Below, piece after piece: positions 22,515 through 33,382 of a stretch of DNA of 64,000 bases (the stretch's first letter is position 1; each line of letters opens with the position of its first letter). The notes beneath the pieces are model-generated. The model was not told the DNA's origin and did not search any database. It saw only the letters and a program-made list of their open reading frames with translations. The stretch comes from Acanthosepion pharaonis. Its lineage: Eukaryota > Mollusca > Cephalopoda > Sepiida > Sepiidae. A program made the translations under genes and the position numbers. The stretch spans positions 2,536,501 through 2,600,500 of the forward strand of contig CAHIKZ030001779.1 of assembly GCA_903632075.3 (NCBI GenBank), read 5' to 3'.

Positions 22515-22907
22515 TCATTCATATATGGACAGTAATGGACTATGGTCTGTCTGTAGCACTTCTCTACCATGTATGAATTTGTGAAACTTTTTCATAGCAA
22601 ATATGATTGCCAATGTTTCCTTTTCAATCTGTCTGTAGCTTTTTTCAGCTTCAATTAATGATCTTGAAGCATAAGCTATTGGTTTAGTTGTTCCATCATT
22701 ATATTTTAGTATCACTGCTCTGATACCCGAATCACTTACATCTGATGGAACCACAATCTTTAATTTAGGGTCAAAATGAGTTAGTGACACATCTGATTTT
22801 AAGACTTTCTTGATCTCTTCAAAAGCACTTTGACATTTATCTGCCCAACTCCATTTTACGTCTTTCTTCAGCAGGTTATTCAAGGGTGCTCTTAATTTGT
22901 GCATATT

Positions 22908-22910
<3 letters not shown>
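22515..22910 (-). pseudogene. Gypsy RNase H domain
   Basis: Degrades the RNA strand during cDNA synthesis. A continuous minus-strand frame reads THFDPKLKIVVPSDVSDSG (catalytic Asp), then YASRSLIEAEKSYRQIEKE (Glu) and LQTDHSPLL (Asp). The key acidic residues are present, although the usual DAS motif reads DVS. The frame stops soon after LLSIYE, before the link to integrase. Upstream it continues through the in-frame (TA)n insertion at 22911-22951 into the end of RT. Confidence 0.9.

Positions 22911-22951
<41 letters not shown>
22911..22951 (-). repeat. (TA)n microsatellite inside Gypsy pol, in frame
   Basis: The TA run sits where Gypsy pol normally reads a short Tyr-His-Ile-Tyr-Ile-Pro-type segment between RT and RNase H. 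It encodes alternating Ile-Tyr and keeps the frame open from 23030 to 22515. Confidence 0.9.
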
Positions 22952-22954
<3 letters not shown>

Positions 22955-23620
22955 AGCAAATAGCAAACTCTAAAAATGCTTGTAACTTTGTTACATTTGT
23001 TGGAGTGGGTATGTCTTTTATTGCATTCACTCTTGAAGAATCTGGTCATCCACCATTTTCATCGATAATTTGTCCTAGATATTTAAGTCTAAAGATAAAC
23101 AATTTGCATTTTCCATCACTGATCTTAAAACCATATTCCTTAATTCTCTCAAATTCTTTTTTACATCTTCCCTATGTTGCTTTCAGATCTTACTTTTAAT
23201 AAGTACGTCATCCAAACCGGCAATCATGGTATCCATAATCTGTTGGAATATGCTTGGTGCTACCATTATATTGAAAGGAAGTCAGTTGAATTTGTATAAA
23301 CTTCTATGAATATTAATTGTCAATAATTTTGAGCACTCTTCATCTACTAGTACTGACAGGTCCAATTTAGAAAAAAAATTACCTCCATTCAATTTGGCAT
23401 AAATTTCCTCTGGACTTGGTAATGGATAGTTATCTTGTTTTAAACTTTCATTTAACCCCATTGAAAAATCAGCACATACAAAGATTTTATCATTCTTTTT
23501 TTTTAATGTAAACTGTTGGTGATGCCCATTTAGAATAGTCTATTTTTCAGATCACACCTAATTTTTCTAGTCTGTCCAATTCATTATTAATTTGGCTTAA
23601 ATGTTGGTGTTACATTGTCT
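22955..23620 (-). pseudogene. Gypsy reverse transcriptase domain
   Basis: Recognisable on the minus strand: DNYPLPSPEEIYAKLNGG, FFSKLDLS (motif A with its catalytic Asp), LLTINIHRSLYKFN, MVAPSIFQQIMDTMIAGL and a shortened LDDVLIKS. The normal 'DAYLQ' part of motif A is deleted. In motif C the usual YLDD is reduced to GLDD after loss of the residues in front of it, so the enzyme cannot work. A stop replaces a residue before LPF. Downstream it joins RNase H. Confidence 0.9.
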
Positions 23621-23757
23621 TTTAACTCAAATTTAGCTTTTGCTTTTGTGCATGTCCCTAGACCTTCTGAGAAAACTTTTGGAAAACTCTTTTTCAGTTC
23701 ATTTTTCCATTTTTCAGTTGCTGTATTTGTAGTGGTCATAACAATATTTATCTTTCT

Positions 23758-24144
23758 TCAAAAAGAGTTAATTGGAAGGTCCCAAAGACCAAACAAGGCA
23801 ATCCAGTTTGTTCTAAACAAATTAGCAGTATTCTTTAATACAAACACCACTACTTTTTTGGTTTTTTCCACAAAAGAAAAGTTACAGCTGAATTCACCCC
23901 AAAAATTCAATCTCTTCCCTGATACTCTATGCACAACTTTATCAGAAGTCAATAAACTGGATTTACCCATTTTTCTCCATTTCTGTTCATTTATGATAGT
24001 GATATCAGATCCTGTATCTAGTTGCAATTTTATTTTTACATGATTAATTTGCACAAAAACAAATTTCCTCTTTTGAGATGTCTTTTTAATTTCCCTTTTA
24101 GGCTTCTTATTGTTACTGTATGTATTTATTATGTTCATATACAT
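23758..24144 (-). pseudogene. Gypsy aspartic protease region
   Basis: The protease processes Gag-Pol. The minus-strand frame (128 codons) contains LDTGSDITIIN (24004-24021 encodes LDTGSD), the active-site loop of retroviral-type aspartic proteases. Downstream VVFVLKN and LFGLWDLP resemble the second half of the fold. It follows the gag zinc knuckle by about 150 bp. The catalytic Asp is intact. Confidence 0.9.
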
Positions 24145-24159
24145 TTTTGTTTTTCACCA

Positions 24160-25162
24160 TTTTTTGTATCTGCAATATGTACTTTTGTGTCCTAATTTCT
24201 CACATTTGTAACATTTTTTGTTCTTGAAAAAACAATCACTTTTAAAATGCTTACCTACACGACCATGACAAGTATTAGGTATTGAGCAGGGTTTATAATC
24301 TTTTTTTAGTGTTCTGTTAGGAGATGAAAAACATTTGTAGTTTTCCTCTTAGACGATCAGACACTATGTACCTGTGAATTGTATTTTTCCTCAATCCTTG
24401 TGGTATTGAGTTTCAAATTCACAATATGTTGACATTCTTTCTGAAGAGTTACTTTGGAATCCATTTTTATTTAGCAAGTATCCTGAATATTATTTCTGCA
24501 TCCTTATTAGAAGTTAACCCTGTAAAAATATCAGGTATTTAAATAAATCAAGACTTAATTCATTTAACTTGAACTTCTCACATTCTTGATTCACGACTCC
24601 TGCATAAATGACAAAATCTTCATTGTTGGACTTTACTAAATTAAAACATTGTCATTGTGTATTAAATAATGAGCTCCTATCACCAAAAATTTTTGCTATA
24701 ATTAGAACAGTCTCATCAAAATTTATCTCTCCTGTTTTTTTCAGCAAAATATAATTCACATATTTTTCACGTTTTGCAGGGGACAGTTTCCTTAATTTTT
24801 TTTTTTTTTTTGCAGGGGACAATTTCCAAACTTTCTTTTCATCATTCCAATACGAACAATCCCTTATGATGATCCCTTCATATCTTCTATAATAAACTGG
24901 AAAAGGTATCCCTTTGTCTGGATTGTACACAAATTCGCTGATTGAATTAGCAACAGAATCTGGAGTGAATGAATCTGAAGTTTTTCCTTCCATCGTTTGG
25001 GTAAACAACTCAAAAAATTCTGTTGTTGTAGTTGCAATTGTAATTGCAGTTTGTATTGTAACTTTTGTTGCTGCAATTGTTGTTCTTGTTGTAATTTTTT
25101 TGCTGCAACTGTTGCTTTTGTAGCACCTACATTTGAATCATGATAGCTTTTAGTTCTTCCAT
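24160..25162 (-). pseudogene. Gypsy gag with zinc knuckle
   Basis: Structural protein that packages the element's RNA. The start ATG is at 25162-25160, 80 bp inside the 5' LTR, opening MEELKAIMIQM before a stop. A Gln-rich coiled-coil-like stretch follows. Then come VANSISEFVYNPDKGIPFPV and YYRRYEGIII, typical of Gypsy capsid, and KLSPAKREKYVNYILLKKTG. Near the end is a zinc knuckle, CYKCEKLGHKSTYC (24172-24214, CX2CX4HX4C), preceded by a second degenerate Cys/His cluster. At 24765-24840 a short segment ending in a poly-T/poly-Lys run is duplicated. Frameshifts split it into three or more frames. Confidence 0.85.
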
Positions 25163-25214
25163 TTTGCTGTAATTTACTGAACAAATCCTCGTGGAAGTTC
25201 AAGGAATTCTTGCA

Positions 25215-25241
25215 AATCCTTGTGAATCCTTGTCGCCACTT
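25215..25241 (-). other. primer binding site, tRNA-Ser type
   Basis: Directly inside the 5' LTR on the minus strand, AAAG then TGGCGACAAGGATT. This fits the complement of the 3' end of tRNA-Ser(GCU), TGGCGACGAGGATG, at 12 of 14 positions. The tRNA sequence is from general knowledge. Confidence 0.7.
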
Positions 25242-25654
25242 TTGTGATGTTAACAAACACTCATTGTCACTTTTGTAATGCCAACGAATATTCATTGTCA
25301 CTTTTGTAATGCTTGTTGTAGTAGAGAATTTGTAATCTCAGATTACAACAATAGTATACTGTTGAACAATACTGGTGTCAGACATCTTCAGTTAGCACTC
25401 TCACTAATAGTACTTGCTCAAACAGTAATCCGTATAGAGAAATAGTATAGTGAATAATAGAGTAGAGAATAGCAGTCCATATAGTGATAGAGGATAGAGG
25501 AACAATAGCAACCAATTAGATGCCATACAACTTCCTAATATGTTTCCTCTTTGGTCAAGTGATCTACTTAATTCAATGATGGGATTGCTTGTGTTTGCTC
25601 ACTGGTGATCCTTGTTCAAACTCAAGTGTTGGCAGTGATATTTTATTCCTATAT

Positions 25655-25658
<4 letters not shown>
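25242..25658 (-). repeat. 5' LTR of the Gypsy element
   Basis: Pairs with 20877-21288. Minus-strand ends are TGTTATATAGG and ...ACATCACA. Its outer end abuts (AT)n. Confidence 0.95.

Positions 25659-25704
<46 letters not shown>
25659..25704 (+). repeat. (AT)n microsatellite at the edge of the Gypsy element
   Basis: Starts at the first base outside the LTR. The other LTR also has TA-rich DNA outside it, suggesting insertion into a TA tract. Confidence 0.95.
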
Positions 25705-25708
<4 letters not shown>

Positions 25709-26795
25709 AAAATATGTGTAAAAAAATGCAAACATTGCAACATTTAGGGAGCTCTATATAAAATGTAAAACAGTTATAGAGTAGAGAGCCCAAAATGTTA
25801 TAAGAATAAGAACTTTTCAAACAATGTAACTTTGCACTGATCCTCAGCTCTCCTGATGATTGTATGTAATAGGATGAGAGTGTCAGTTGTGGAAATGTAG
25901 GTGTATGTTTCTGAATAGATCTTCTCATTATATATATGTATGTGTGTGTGTAAATGTGTGCATGTGTGTGTATTGTTTCTGAGTGCAAAAATATGTACTG
26001 AAATAGATTTGATTTGAGGGTGTATGTTTTGTTATTAATTTATTTACCTCTTGTCATGTTTTCACAGTATATGTTCTGCTTTTAACCAATTTAATAAACT
26101 AATGTACAAAAACAAATCTCAGAAATCACAATATTCATTATTATCTTATAATAATGAATGTGACTTTATGATTAGCTCTCAAGCAATATTAAATATGAAT
26201 ATTTGAATTTGGACTGTATGTATTATAACATTATCAATTAACAAGTCAATTAGTTACTAAGACATATTTATCCAGAATTCATTTAATCTGATTAATATAA
26301 TTCTCTTAAATCATAATCTAACTGAGGGATTCCTGTATTGTTGTATATATTTGTGCATGTAGGAAATCTAATGATTAAACAAATGAATATCATGTGCTTA
26401 TATTTTTTATTTCACTGTAACATTGACAAAACAATGGTGATATACCAGAAGACCTAAGTAGAGCTATTGTCATAACTTTGCCTGATAAGCTAAGTGCAAA
26501 CAAATATAGGTAATGAATCAATTAGATTTGTTATAAAATATTAGAGCCTGCAACAATATACTTATTTGATGCAAACCAATAACAGAAACTGACAAAGTCT
26601 ATATTACTGAATAAAGCAAATGAGGATTTGAGATAAACAAAACAATGATTGTTTCAATCTTTTCATACAATAAACAGTAGAGATAGATGATGCCAAAATT
26701 TAATTTGTTTATTGCCTAATTCATTTATTAATAGTAAATGATTTGGATTAACAATTAATTTAGGTATATTTTTGCATGCAGTAATACATAATTAC

Positions 26796-26798
<3 letters not shown>
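25705..26798. other. spacer with short GT-rich stretch
   Basis: A degenerate TG run lies near 25930-25970. Nothing else recognised. Confidence 0.45.

Positions 26799-26865
<67 letters not shown>
26799..26865 (+). repeat. (TA)n microsatellite
   Basis: Uninterrupted TA run followed at 26868-26905 by an imperfect hairpin (GTTTAAGCCGCCC / GGGCAGCATTTAAAC). Confidence 0.95.
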
Positions 26866-26867
<2 letters not shown>

Positions 26868-26905
26868 TTGTTTAAGCCGCCCTATTGGGCAGCATTTAAA
26901 CTAGC

Positions 26906-27425
26906 TCCTCTGGAGGTCTCTTGATTGGATCTTCATCACAATAGGTAGGGAGGAGTAGATGCAATAGGCAACAATAAACTAAAAAAGAACTTAAAATTAA
27001 TTGCTGCATTTAAGTATTGCATTAATATTTAAGATTACCATTTAAAAGTTCAACAATAATTCTTCTGCCACCAATTAATTTAAAGACAACTTGATGAAAA
27101 TATGTCCTTACTTTCAGTACAAACAATTATTTCTATTTTACGGATGACTTTCACTAGATTTCACAATTAATTTCAATTATCTCCAAATTTATTTCCAAGT
27201 TATAAAAATTGTTATCGTACAAAAAAATTTGTTGCAAAAAATGACATTAAAAATCACCAAAAACAATTGCAGTAATGAAAACATGGTAATCCAAAATTTC
27301 AGGATTTTGTGTGCAGTTCCATGCTGGAATGTTTTTAATTTGCTCTCAGAATTGGCCTAATCCCAAAATGGTATGATATGCTGAGGAGTAAGGTTGAAAA
27401 AGTGTGACACACTGACATTCACATT

Positions 27426-27428
<3 letters not shown>
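26906..27428. other. spacer, nothing recognised
   Basis: AT-rich and low in motifs. Confidence 0.4.
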
Positions 27429-27464
<36 letters not shown>

Positions 27465-27546
27465 CCTGAGGATTGCATCAAGCATGAAACAGACTGTCGC
27501 CTCTAAGTGTTGACTTCTATGTTCACTTTTTATATTTACATAATGA

Positions 27547-27603
<57 letters not shown>

Positions 27604-27864
27604 ATATAAATTAATATATATAATTAATATAATGATTAACTTTAATTTTTTATAATAAAATTTATAAATTTAATTTCAGTTTTGAAACATGGAAATTTTC
27701 TGTGTTGTGATGGAATCATATTTTTAAAAAGAAAATAATTAATTTTAAATAAAAATAATTACTAAGAACACTGGATTATAAATTACTTTTATATTTACAC
27801 ACACACTATCTCTGATATTGAGCACTTTATCCCATAAATATAGCACATCTTAAGACTATATTTC

Positions 27865-27909
<45 letters not shown>
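27429..27909 (+). repeat. half-palindrome repeat copy broken by (TA)n tracts
   Basis: After a TA run (27429-27462), 27463-27540 matches the right half of the palindrome at 46416-46490 (shared CTGTCGCCTCTAAGTGTTGA). After a TA/AT-rich interruption that includes 27551-27598, the match resumes at about 27785-27868. That part corresponds to 46480-46563 (ATATTGAG then TTTATCC, ending CTATATTTCTTCATATAT). A final TA run lies at 27869-27909. So this is a second copy of that repeat lacking its left half and carrying a roughly 240-bp insertion. Confidence 0.8.
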
Positions 27910-27911
<2 letters not shown>

Positions 27912-29098
27912 ATTAAAAATTCTATTCAATAAAAGATTTCATTAGATAAAAAGTCAATCACAACTGAATAATTATAGAAAGGATAACTTTTTAACTATTT
28001 TTTCATTACAATTAATCTTGAAGATTATTATTCTAACAAAGCTTCTAGATCTTAACATCCATTTTAAGATTCCTCCTAAATTGTCTCTACTTAGTAAAAT
28101 TTGTTAATCTGAACACTGAATGCTTACTTCAAAATATTTATCTTATTCAGAGAAAAGCATATATAATGAATATAAATATATAAGGTAAGCAAACAACACG
28201 TTTTATTGATGAAGTACTTTTTAATATTAGAATCTTTAATTTGTTCATCTTACTGCCATGTGATTTCACTTCCTAATGACTGCAGATGTCAGCACCCTTT
28301 TCTTCATATAACTCTTTCCCTCAGCAATAAAAGAAAAGGTTGAGTGTTCTTTTTATTTTTATTTCTCACATAAAATGAAATGACAGAACAGGAACACTAA
28401 AAGAACCATATTTTTTTTTTCATCTTCATAGTCAACTGTGACAAATTGGTAGTCCAGTCAGACATGGCTGAGTGGCCATAATCACATTTTGTGGACACTG
28501 TCCATAATGCAGCGATTAATCTATTCTTGTAATTGTTCCCCTGTGGCTATGTTTTTCTATCATTACAATGCTGTAATATTTTAAGCTCAGTAGTGTTCTA
28601 TTTCCATCAATTTGTTTTATGGTTGGAAATTATTTGTACCAATATTCATCACCTGGCTTTTACCATAACATTCTTTTCCTGGCTATTATTTCTGTCCACT
28701 AACTAGACAGCAGAAGAACTGTTTATATTTTATTGTTTGCCTATACAACATTATGAAACCTAACTGGCATAATACAGTTTGTTTTAAGCTGTCAGTCTAT
28801 GTACAGTCTTTTGAAACGTCTTGCAAGACACATTAAAAAGACAAATTATTCAAACCTTGCTAAAAGAGATTGTTTTCTTGAAACCACCAGGACTTGTACA
28901 TATAAACTATTAAATGTTACATTATATGAATAATTTCTGTTTTTCTTGTAATATATATTTATGTTACACATCATATAAATAGCAGTATAACCTATTTTGT
29001 TATTATTTCAATAGGAAATGTATTCATGAATCAGTGGTAAGGCATAAGAGTAAAGTCTAATGTTTATTGTCAGGTGTGTGTATTAATCAATTTTCAGA
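27910..29098. other. spacer, nothing firmly recognised
   Basis: 28250-28900 is slightly more complex in composition. TGGCTGAGTGG near 28467 looks like a tRNA A box, but no B box follows. Confidence 0.4.

Positions 29099-29143
<45 letters not shown>
29099..29143 (+). repeat. (AT)n microsatellite
   Basis: Pure AT run. Confidence 0.98.
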
Positions 29144-29146
<3 letters not shown>

Positions 29147-30794
29147 CTCAATGCCAACATATGTAATTATGTGAAAAAGTAACAAAATTGTTGATATGTG
29201 GTTCTTTAATTGCTGTTAATATGGGAAGAGATTAGGTGTAAGGATGTTGTTGGTAAGCCCAGGAGTTGATGGATTTGTTGGGTTGGTTGACCAAGGCCAT
29301 GGTAGGTATGACATGAAAGGCCTGGAATGGATTAATGAAGCTGTGTATTAGCACAAGTGGAGTGTCATTTTGTGGAGTTGATCTATCTATCATTGGCATT
29401 GAAATCAGCACCAGTGAGGTGTATGAATATGCCAGCTGTTATTGGATGAGGTCGAGGTGTTCATCTGAACTGCCTGTTGTTGGTGAGGCAAACCATTTTT
29501 ATATCAGGGGTTTAACAGGTTCTGGCTCCCAGGCTCATACTTAATTTTTTTGGCAGCAACAATTGTGATTAACTATTGAATTTTATATTTTTGCAGGGAT
29601 GGATATAATGCTGGAAGTCCCTGGGAAGAAGATGACATTTTATTTTGGGTTTTGCTTTCTTAGTGCAGCCAACATGTCTAGTGAAATGCATTTGTGAATC
29701 AGAAAGTGGTCCTGATTAAAGTAGAATAACAAAGCTAAACTTGTTATCAAAATGACTAATTATTAAAGAAGTTTAAATAATTATTTTAAACTAGTCTAAA
29801 AATCATCTTTATTTAAAAGGCATACATTTTTAAACCACAATTTTTGCAATCCAAAAGAAGGCACAAACTCACTGCCAACAATTTATTTTATGCCTGGTAA
29901 CCATTCATTATACATTTGGGGTGACATCTAAACAAAATTATCACTAATTCTACTAATGTATGTAAACATAAAAATTAAAAATTATGGTTAATCAGGAAAA
30001 ATAAAGAAAGAGGTCAGATGTTATACAAGTCAAAGTTTTCCAATAAAATTGATATTAACCAACCATTCTGGAGAAATTTTGTTAGGCTATATTAATATTT
30101 TAAATATACCATATCAGTTCATAATACATTTTTATTAGAAATAATTATAAAATTATTTGGAGGTGTGAGAGTTCATTATGTAATTCAAGTGTTGCTCATT
30201 ATATATTAAATAATTATATATAATATGTTATAATAATATGCTTTAATTTCAGATATATAAAGATCATCAAAGCTGAATATTGATCACCTTGCAAAAAAAT
30301 GTTTTAATGACACTAAATTAATGGCTTCTACAGATAATGCTAGAAAACATAGATATCAGAATGGAAAGCAAAATTTCAAGCAAAGAACATCTTCAAGTAA
30401 TAAAAACTGTTGTAAGTAAAGTCAAAACAAGAGAAATATTAACAAAAACAATGGATGAAAGACAGAAAAAAATTACACTACATCATGAGTCTATATTAAA
30501 ATGTAAAATATTAATTTATTCATGTTTTTTGGAATATTGCATGAATCAAATGTTTCTAGGGTTTATATCTTTTGGATTCATTTATGTTACACTGAGTTTT
30601 TTTTTCAAAACAAGTTATAACAATATTTTAAATAAGAGAGATATTATAATTACAGGAACTCACACAATATATAACTTATATAAAAAATCCTGAAAACTTT
30701 AACAACATCAGTTGGTTAATATCAATATTATACTGAAAACATTGACTTATATAATAAAATCTGATAGTGTGAATATGTTTAAACTTGAACTTAA
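29144..30794. other. spacer with a G/T-rich non-repetitive segment
   Basis: 29220-29720 is unusually G/T-rich on the plus strand and ends with an acceptor-like TTTTTGCAG near 29600. A 69-codon plus frame at 29335-29544 has no recognised domain. The frame at 30337-30693 is Lys/Ile-rich and unrecognised. Confidence 0.35.
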
Positions 30795-30880
30795 TTGACA
30801 GCTTTTGTGGCCTAATTGGCAAGGCAGCTACTCTGGCATTCTTTGGAAGGAGGAGGTGAGTTTGATTCTATAAAATTTTT
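30795..30880 (+). repeat. tRNA-like head (SINE or tRNA pseudogene)
   Basis: TGGCCTAATTGGCAAGG fits an A box and GAGTTTGATTCT fits a B box, at tRNA-like spacing. There is no clean cloverleaf and no related body elsewhere in the window. Confidence 0.5.
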
Positions 30881-30949
30881 ATTCCTTAACAAATCAAAGT
30901 TCTTGTGTCTAACACAGAATCTTAGTTTAGTAGCAATAGTAAGTCATAA

Positions 30950-31740
30950 TAGGCACAAATCACAAAATAAAACTCAGCCACTGCATAAAATTTTAAAAGG
31001 AAAACACATTTATTACACAAGTATGAAAAGGTAAAAATACTAAGTTTGCCCAAAAATTTCCTTTTGCACCTATTAAGGCAGGATAACAATTTCTGACAAA
31101 AAGATTAACGTTGAAAAATGAAAAAGATTGCAGTTTGAAAAAAAGACAAAGATTTTGAAAAAGACAAAAAGTGTAAAAAATTCAAGAAGGCAGTAGTAAA
31201 ACAAACATGCAACCACCTTTGAGAAAAAATGAAAACACCTACTTTTAATTGCCCCACAAGCATCTCCTGGGTATATAGTAAATTTTGAAAAGTTCCTTTT
31301 AAAATCACACTGTTCATCCTTGGGAAAATTTCTTTAAATTCTTTTTTGCTTTTGGCTGTTCAACCACAAGAGAATTTTCACTTGAAATTCAAAATTCTTT
31401 AGTCTCTCTGCAGCTGACTGGTAACTGGTGCCTCTATTCTTGATGTCAAAAGCCTTCTTGCACCTTGATTTGCCTTGACCCTTTGCTGTCAAAAAGTCTT
31501 CTCCTCACATCTACTGATCTGAGCTCTATATATTTGGAAAATTAGGCTCACAAACACCCCCACCATTCAAGTTGTTACTAGAGCTTCAGACCATGCCTCT
31601 CATTGGTCAGTATATACAAAAAAATAATTTTCCATGAATTGGAAATGGATCCTTCACAAATTTTGATGGGTTTTAAATGCTGAACCAAAAAATGTCTAGC
31701 ATTCATAAAAATACACTTCTCTCAAAAGAACGTGTATTAA
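30950..31740 (-). promoter_or_regulatory. LTR-like or promoter-like segment (CCAAT, TATA, AATAAA)
   Basis: Reading the minus strand, ACCAATGAGAGG (about 31590-31605) is followed some 70 bp later by TATATAGA and GAGCTCAGATCAGTAG (about 31515-31540). AATAAATGTG then lies near 31005-31015. The order CCAAT, TATA, initiator-like start, poly(A) signal over about 800 bp fits a solo LTR. GC is higher than in the surroundings and both strands have only short frames. I could not find terminal TG/CA inverted ends, a second copy or a target duplication, so an ordinary host promoter or chance remain possible. Confidence 0.3.
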
Positions 31741-32530
31741 AAAAAAACAAGCTAAACAATGAAACATTTATTCAACAATAACATTTTTAAAATAGTAAAA
31801 ATAAAATTTTTATAAATCACATTAGAGGCTCTTATTTCCAATTTATATTGAATTCTAACAACTGCATAATTATACTTTGAGAGTTGTGATAAAAACAACA
31901 AAAATGAAAAATACCAAGCAAAAATTAAGAAAAAAATGTTTATTTTTTCCTTCAAAAGATATAACTGTAAAAAGAGTGATATTTTGCAATGATAAAAAAT
32001 TAATTTTAAATTTTTTCTGTAAAGTATTAACCATTTCAGTTAATTTTCCATTTATTTTTCCATTTCAGTTTGTTTACTGCTTTATATTTTCTGATCAGCT
32101 AAGGAGATTCATTGAATTTTGTTGATATCCTCTTTTAATAATCAATATAATTCTATACTTTTTCTCCATCTTTCCTTCTTTTATTTCATATAAGAATATG
32201 TAAAAAATATAATAAAATGAAATTAATTGCATTAGAAACTGTTAAAGCCAAGAAAAGTATTTAAGACAAATATTATATGTTAAACTCACACAATATATTA
32301 ATCTTATAAATATAAGTATATAATGAAAACTATATTGTTATTTGTAAGTTTTTCAAACCAGAAATGAAATTATGATGTTCTTATGTTGCTGTGAATTAAA
32401 CACTAAATTATTAAAAAATGTTCTTTCAAATTATAGTTAAGAAATATGAATCTTTCCTCGGATTGTATAATTTGAACTTGAATACTTTATTTCTAGGATA
32501 AAGTATTCATTTATGGATCTGTATTTACTT
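31741..32530. other. AT-rich spacer, nothing recognised
   Basis: No motif. Confidence 0.45.
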
Positions 32531-32936
32531 GAGGAGGCATGGTGGAGTAATGGATAGCAGTTAGGATTGAGGGATTCGAGAGCAGAGTTTGAATTCCAGT
32601 CAAGTTCATTACATATCAATATCCTTGGGAAAGGTATGAATCCATCTTCTCTCCCTTCCATCTATGGGTAAATAGCTGGACAGACTGTGTTTTATAATCT
32701 TTGATGGCAACTGGTCCAGGAGAAAGACAACTTTGACTTCAAGACCTAAGGGAAACCTACACCATATTCTGTGGTCTTTGTCAGTCACTTGTTTGGAGAG
32801 GAAATGGGTACTGCCACGCTATCTGAAAAACCACTTAAAATATCATGAGGAAGAGGAACCAAAAGTCTGTTTCTTCTATCTTCAGGTCCTCTGGACAAGT
32901 GAAACAGTCTAGGGGTCTATAATGATGATGATGACA
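32531..32936 (+). mobile_element. tRNA-derived SINE, about 405 bp, with (ATG)n tail
   Basis: The head has an A-box-like CATGGTGGAGTAATGG and a B-box GTTTGAATTCC (32587-32597). The body contains CTATGGGTAAATAGCTGGAC and GATGGCAACTGG, and the tail ends in ATGATGATGATGAC. The body motif is shared with 7975-8165 (minus) and 56225-56400. This is the most complete copy of the family in the window. It is followed at once by a LINE 3' fragment in the same orientation. Confidence 0.8.
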
Positions 32937-32969
32937 ACTGGAGAATGAAGCTGTTGAAATATCATTATG

Positions 32970-33382
32970 AAAGGAACCCCACCACCATAAGGTTGCTTCT
33001 CTATACCTTTTTTATAAATACTTTCATGGTAATTGTTCAGAAGAGCTCTTTGCTATGGTACCTAGACTGTATGAATGTGCAACACTAGACTGGCAGCAAG
33101 ATTGCATCAATTTATAGTTAGCCATAACTTCTATGCTAGCAGTTTCTTTTCTTACACTTCTCACTTGTAGAACTCCCTTCTGGCTCCATGCTTTCCAGCA
33201 AACTTTAATCTTCAAAAATTTAAAAGCAATGTTACTTACTATCTATTGTCCTCTTCATTGCCTTTTTCTCTTTCTACTCTTTATTAGTGCTTCTGTTCTT
33301 AATTTCTTCACACTCTGCAATCCCTTGTATGTTAGTGTCTATACTGTCTTGCTTGGGGTGATGCCAATTAAAAAAAAAAAGA
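32970..33382 (+). pseudogene. CR1/Jockey-like LINE, 3' end of RT ORF
   Basis: Encodes the C-terminal domain of the element's polyprotein. Two plus-strand frames carry it: VASLYTFFYKYFHGNCSEEL, then, after a shift, SHNFYASSFFSYTSHL, a stop and PCFPANFNLQKFKSNVTYYL. The Trp before NSLL is mutated to the stop. The 3' UTR contains TTGCTTGGGGTGATGCC and an A-run ending near 33380, the same end as in the copies at 34541 and 63115. The 5' part is missing, as is usual for truncated LINE insertions. It follows the SINE tail by about 35 bp. Confidence 0.85.

Larger units (their letters stand above)
20877..25658 (-). mobile_element. Ty3/Gypsy LTR retrotransposon, nearly full length, decayed
   Basis: A 4782-bp element on the minus strand. 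Two similar LTRs bound it (412 and 417 bp) with TG...CA ends. On the minus strand the order is 5' LTR, PBS, gag with zinc knuckle, protease, RT, RNase H, integrase, PPT and 3' LTR, which is the Gypsy order. The integrase HHCC and DDE residues are still readable. Gag and pol contain many stops, frameshifts and two deletions in RT. LTR divergence, including indels, indicates an old insertion. Its outer edges lie in TA-rich DNA, so a target duplication cannot be told from microsatellite sequence. The tRNA-Ser-type PBS suggests the Mag-like branch, but this is inference. Confidence 0.95.

Noticed and set aside
29335..29544. 69-codon frame in G/T-rich DNA followed by an acceptor-like site
   Set aside because: No homology recognised, the frame starts and ends without splice signals, and composition alone can keep it open.
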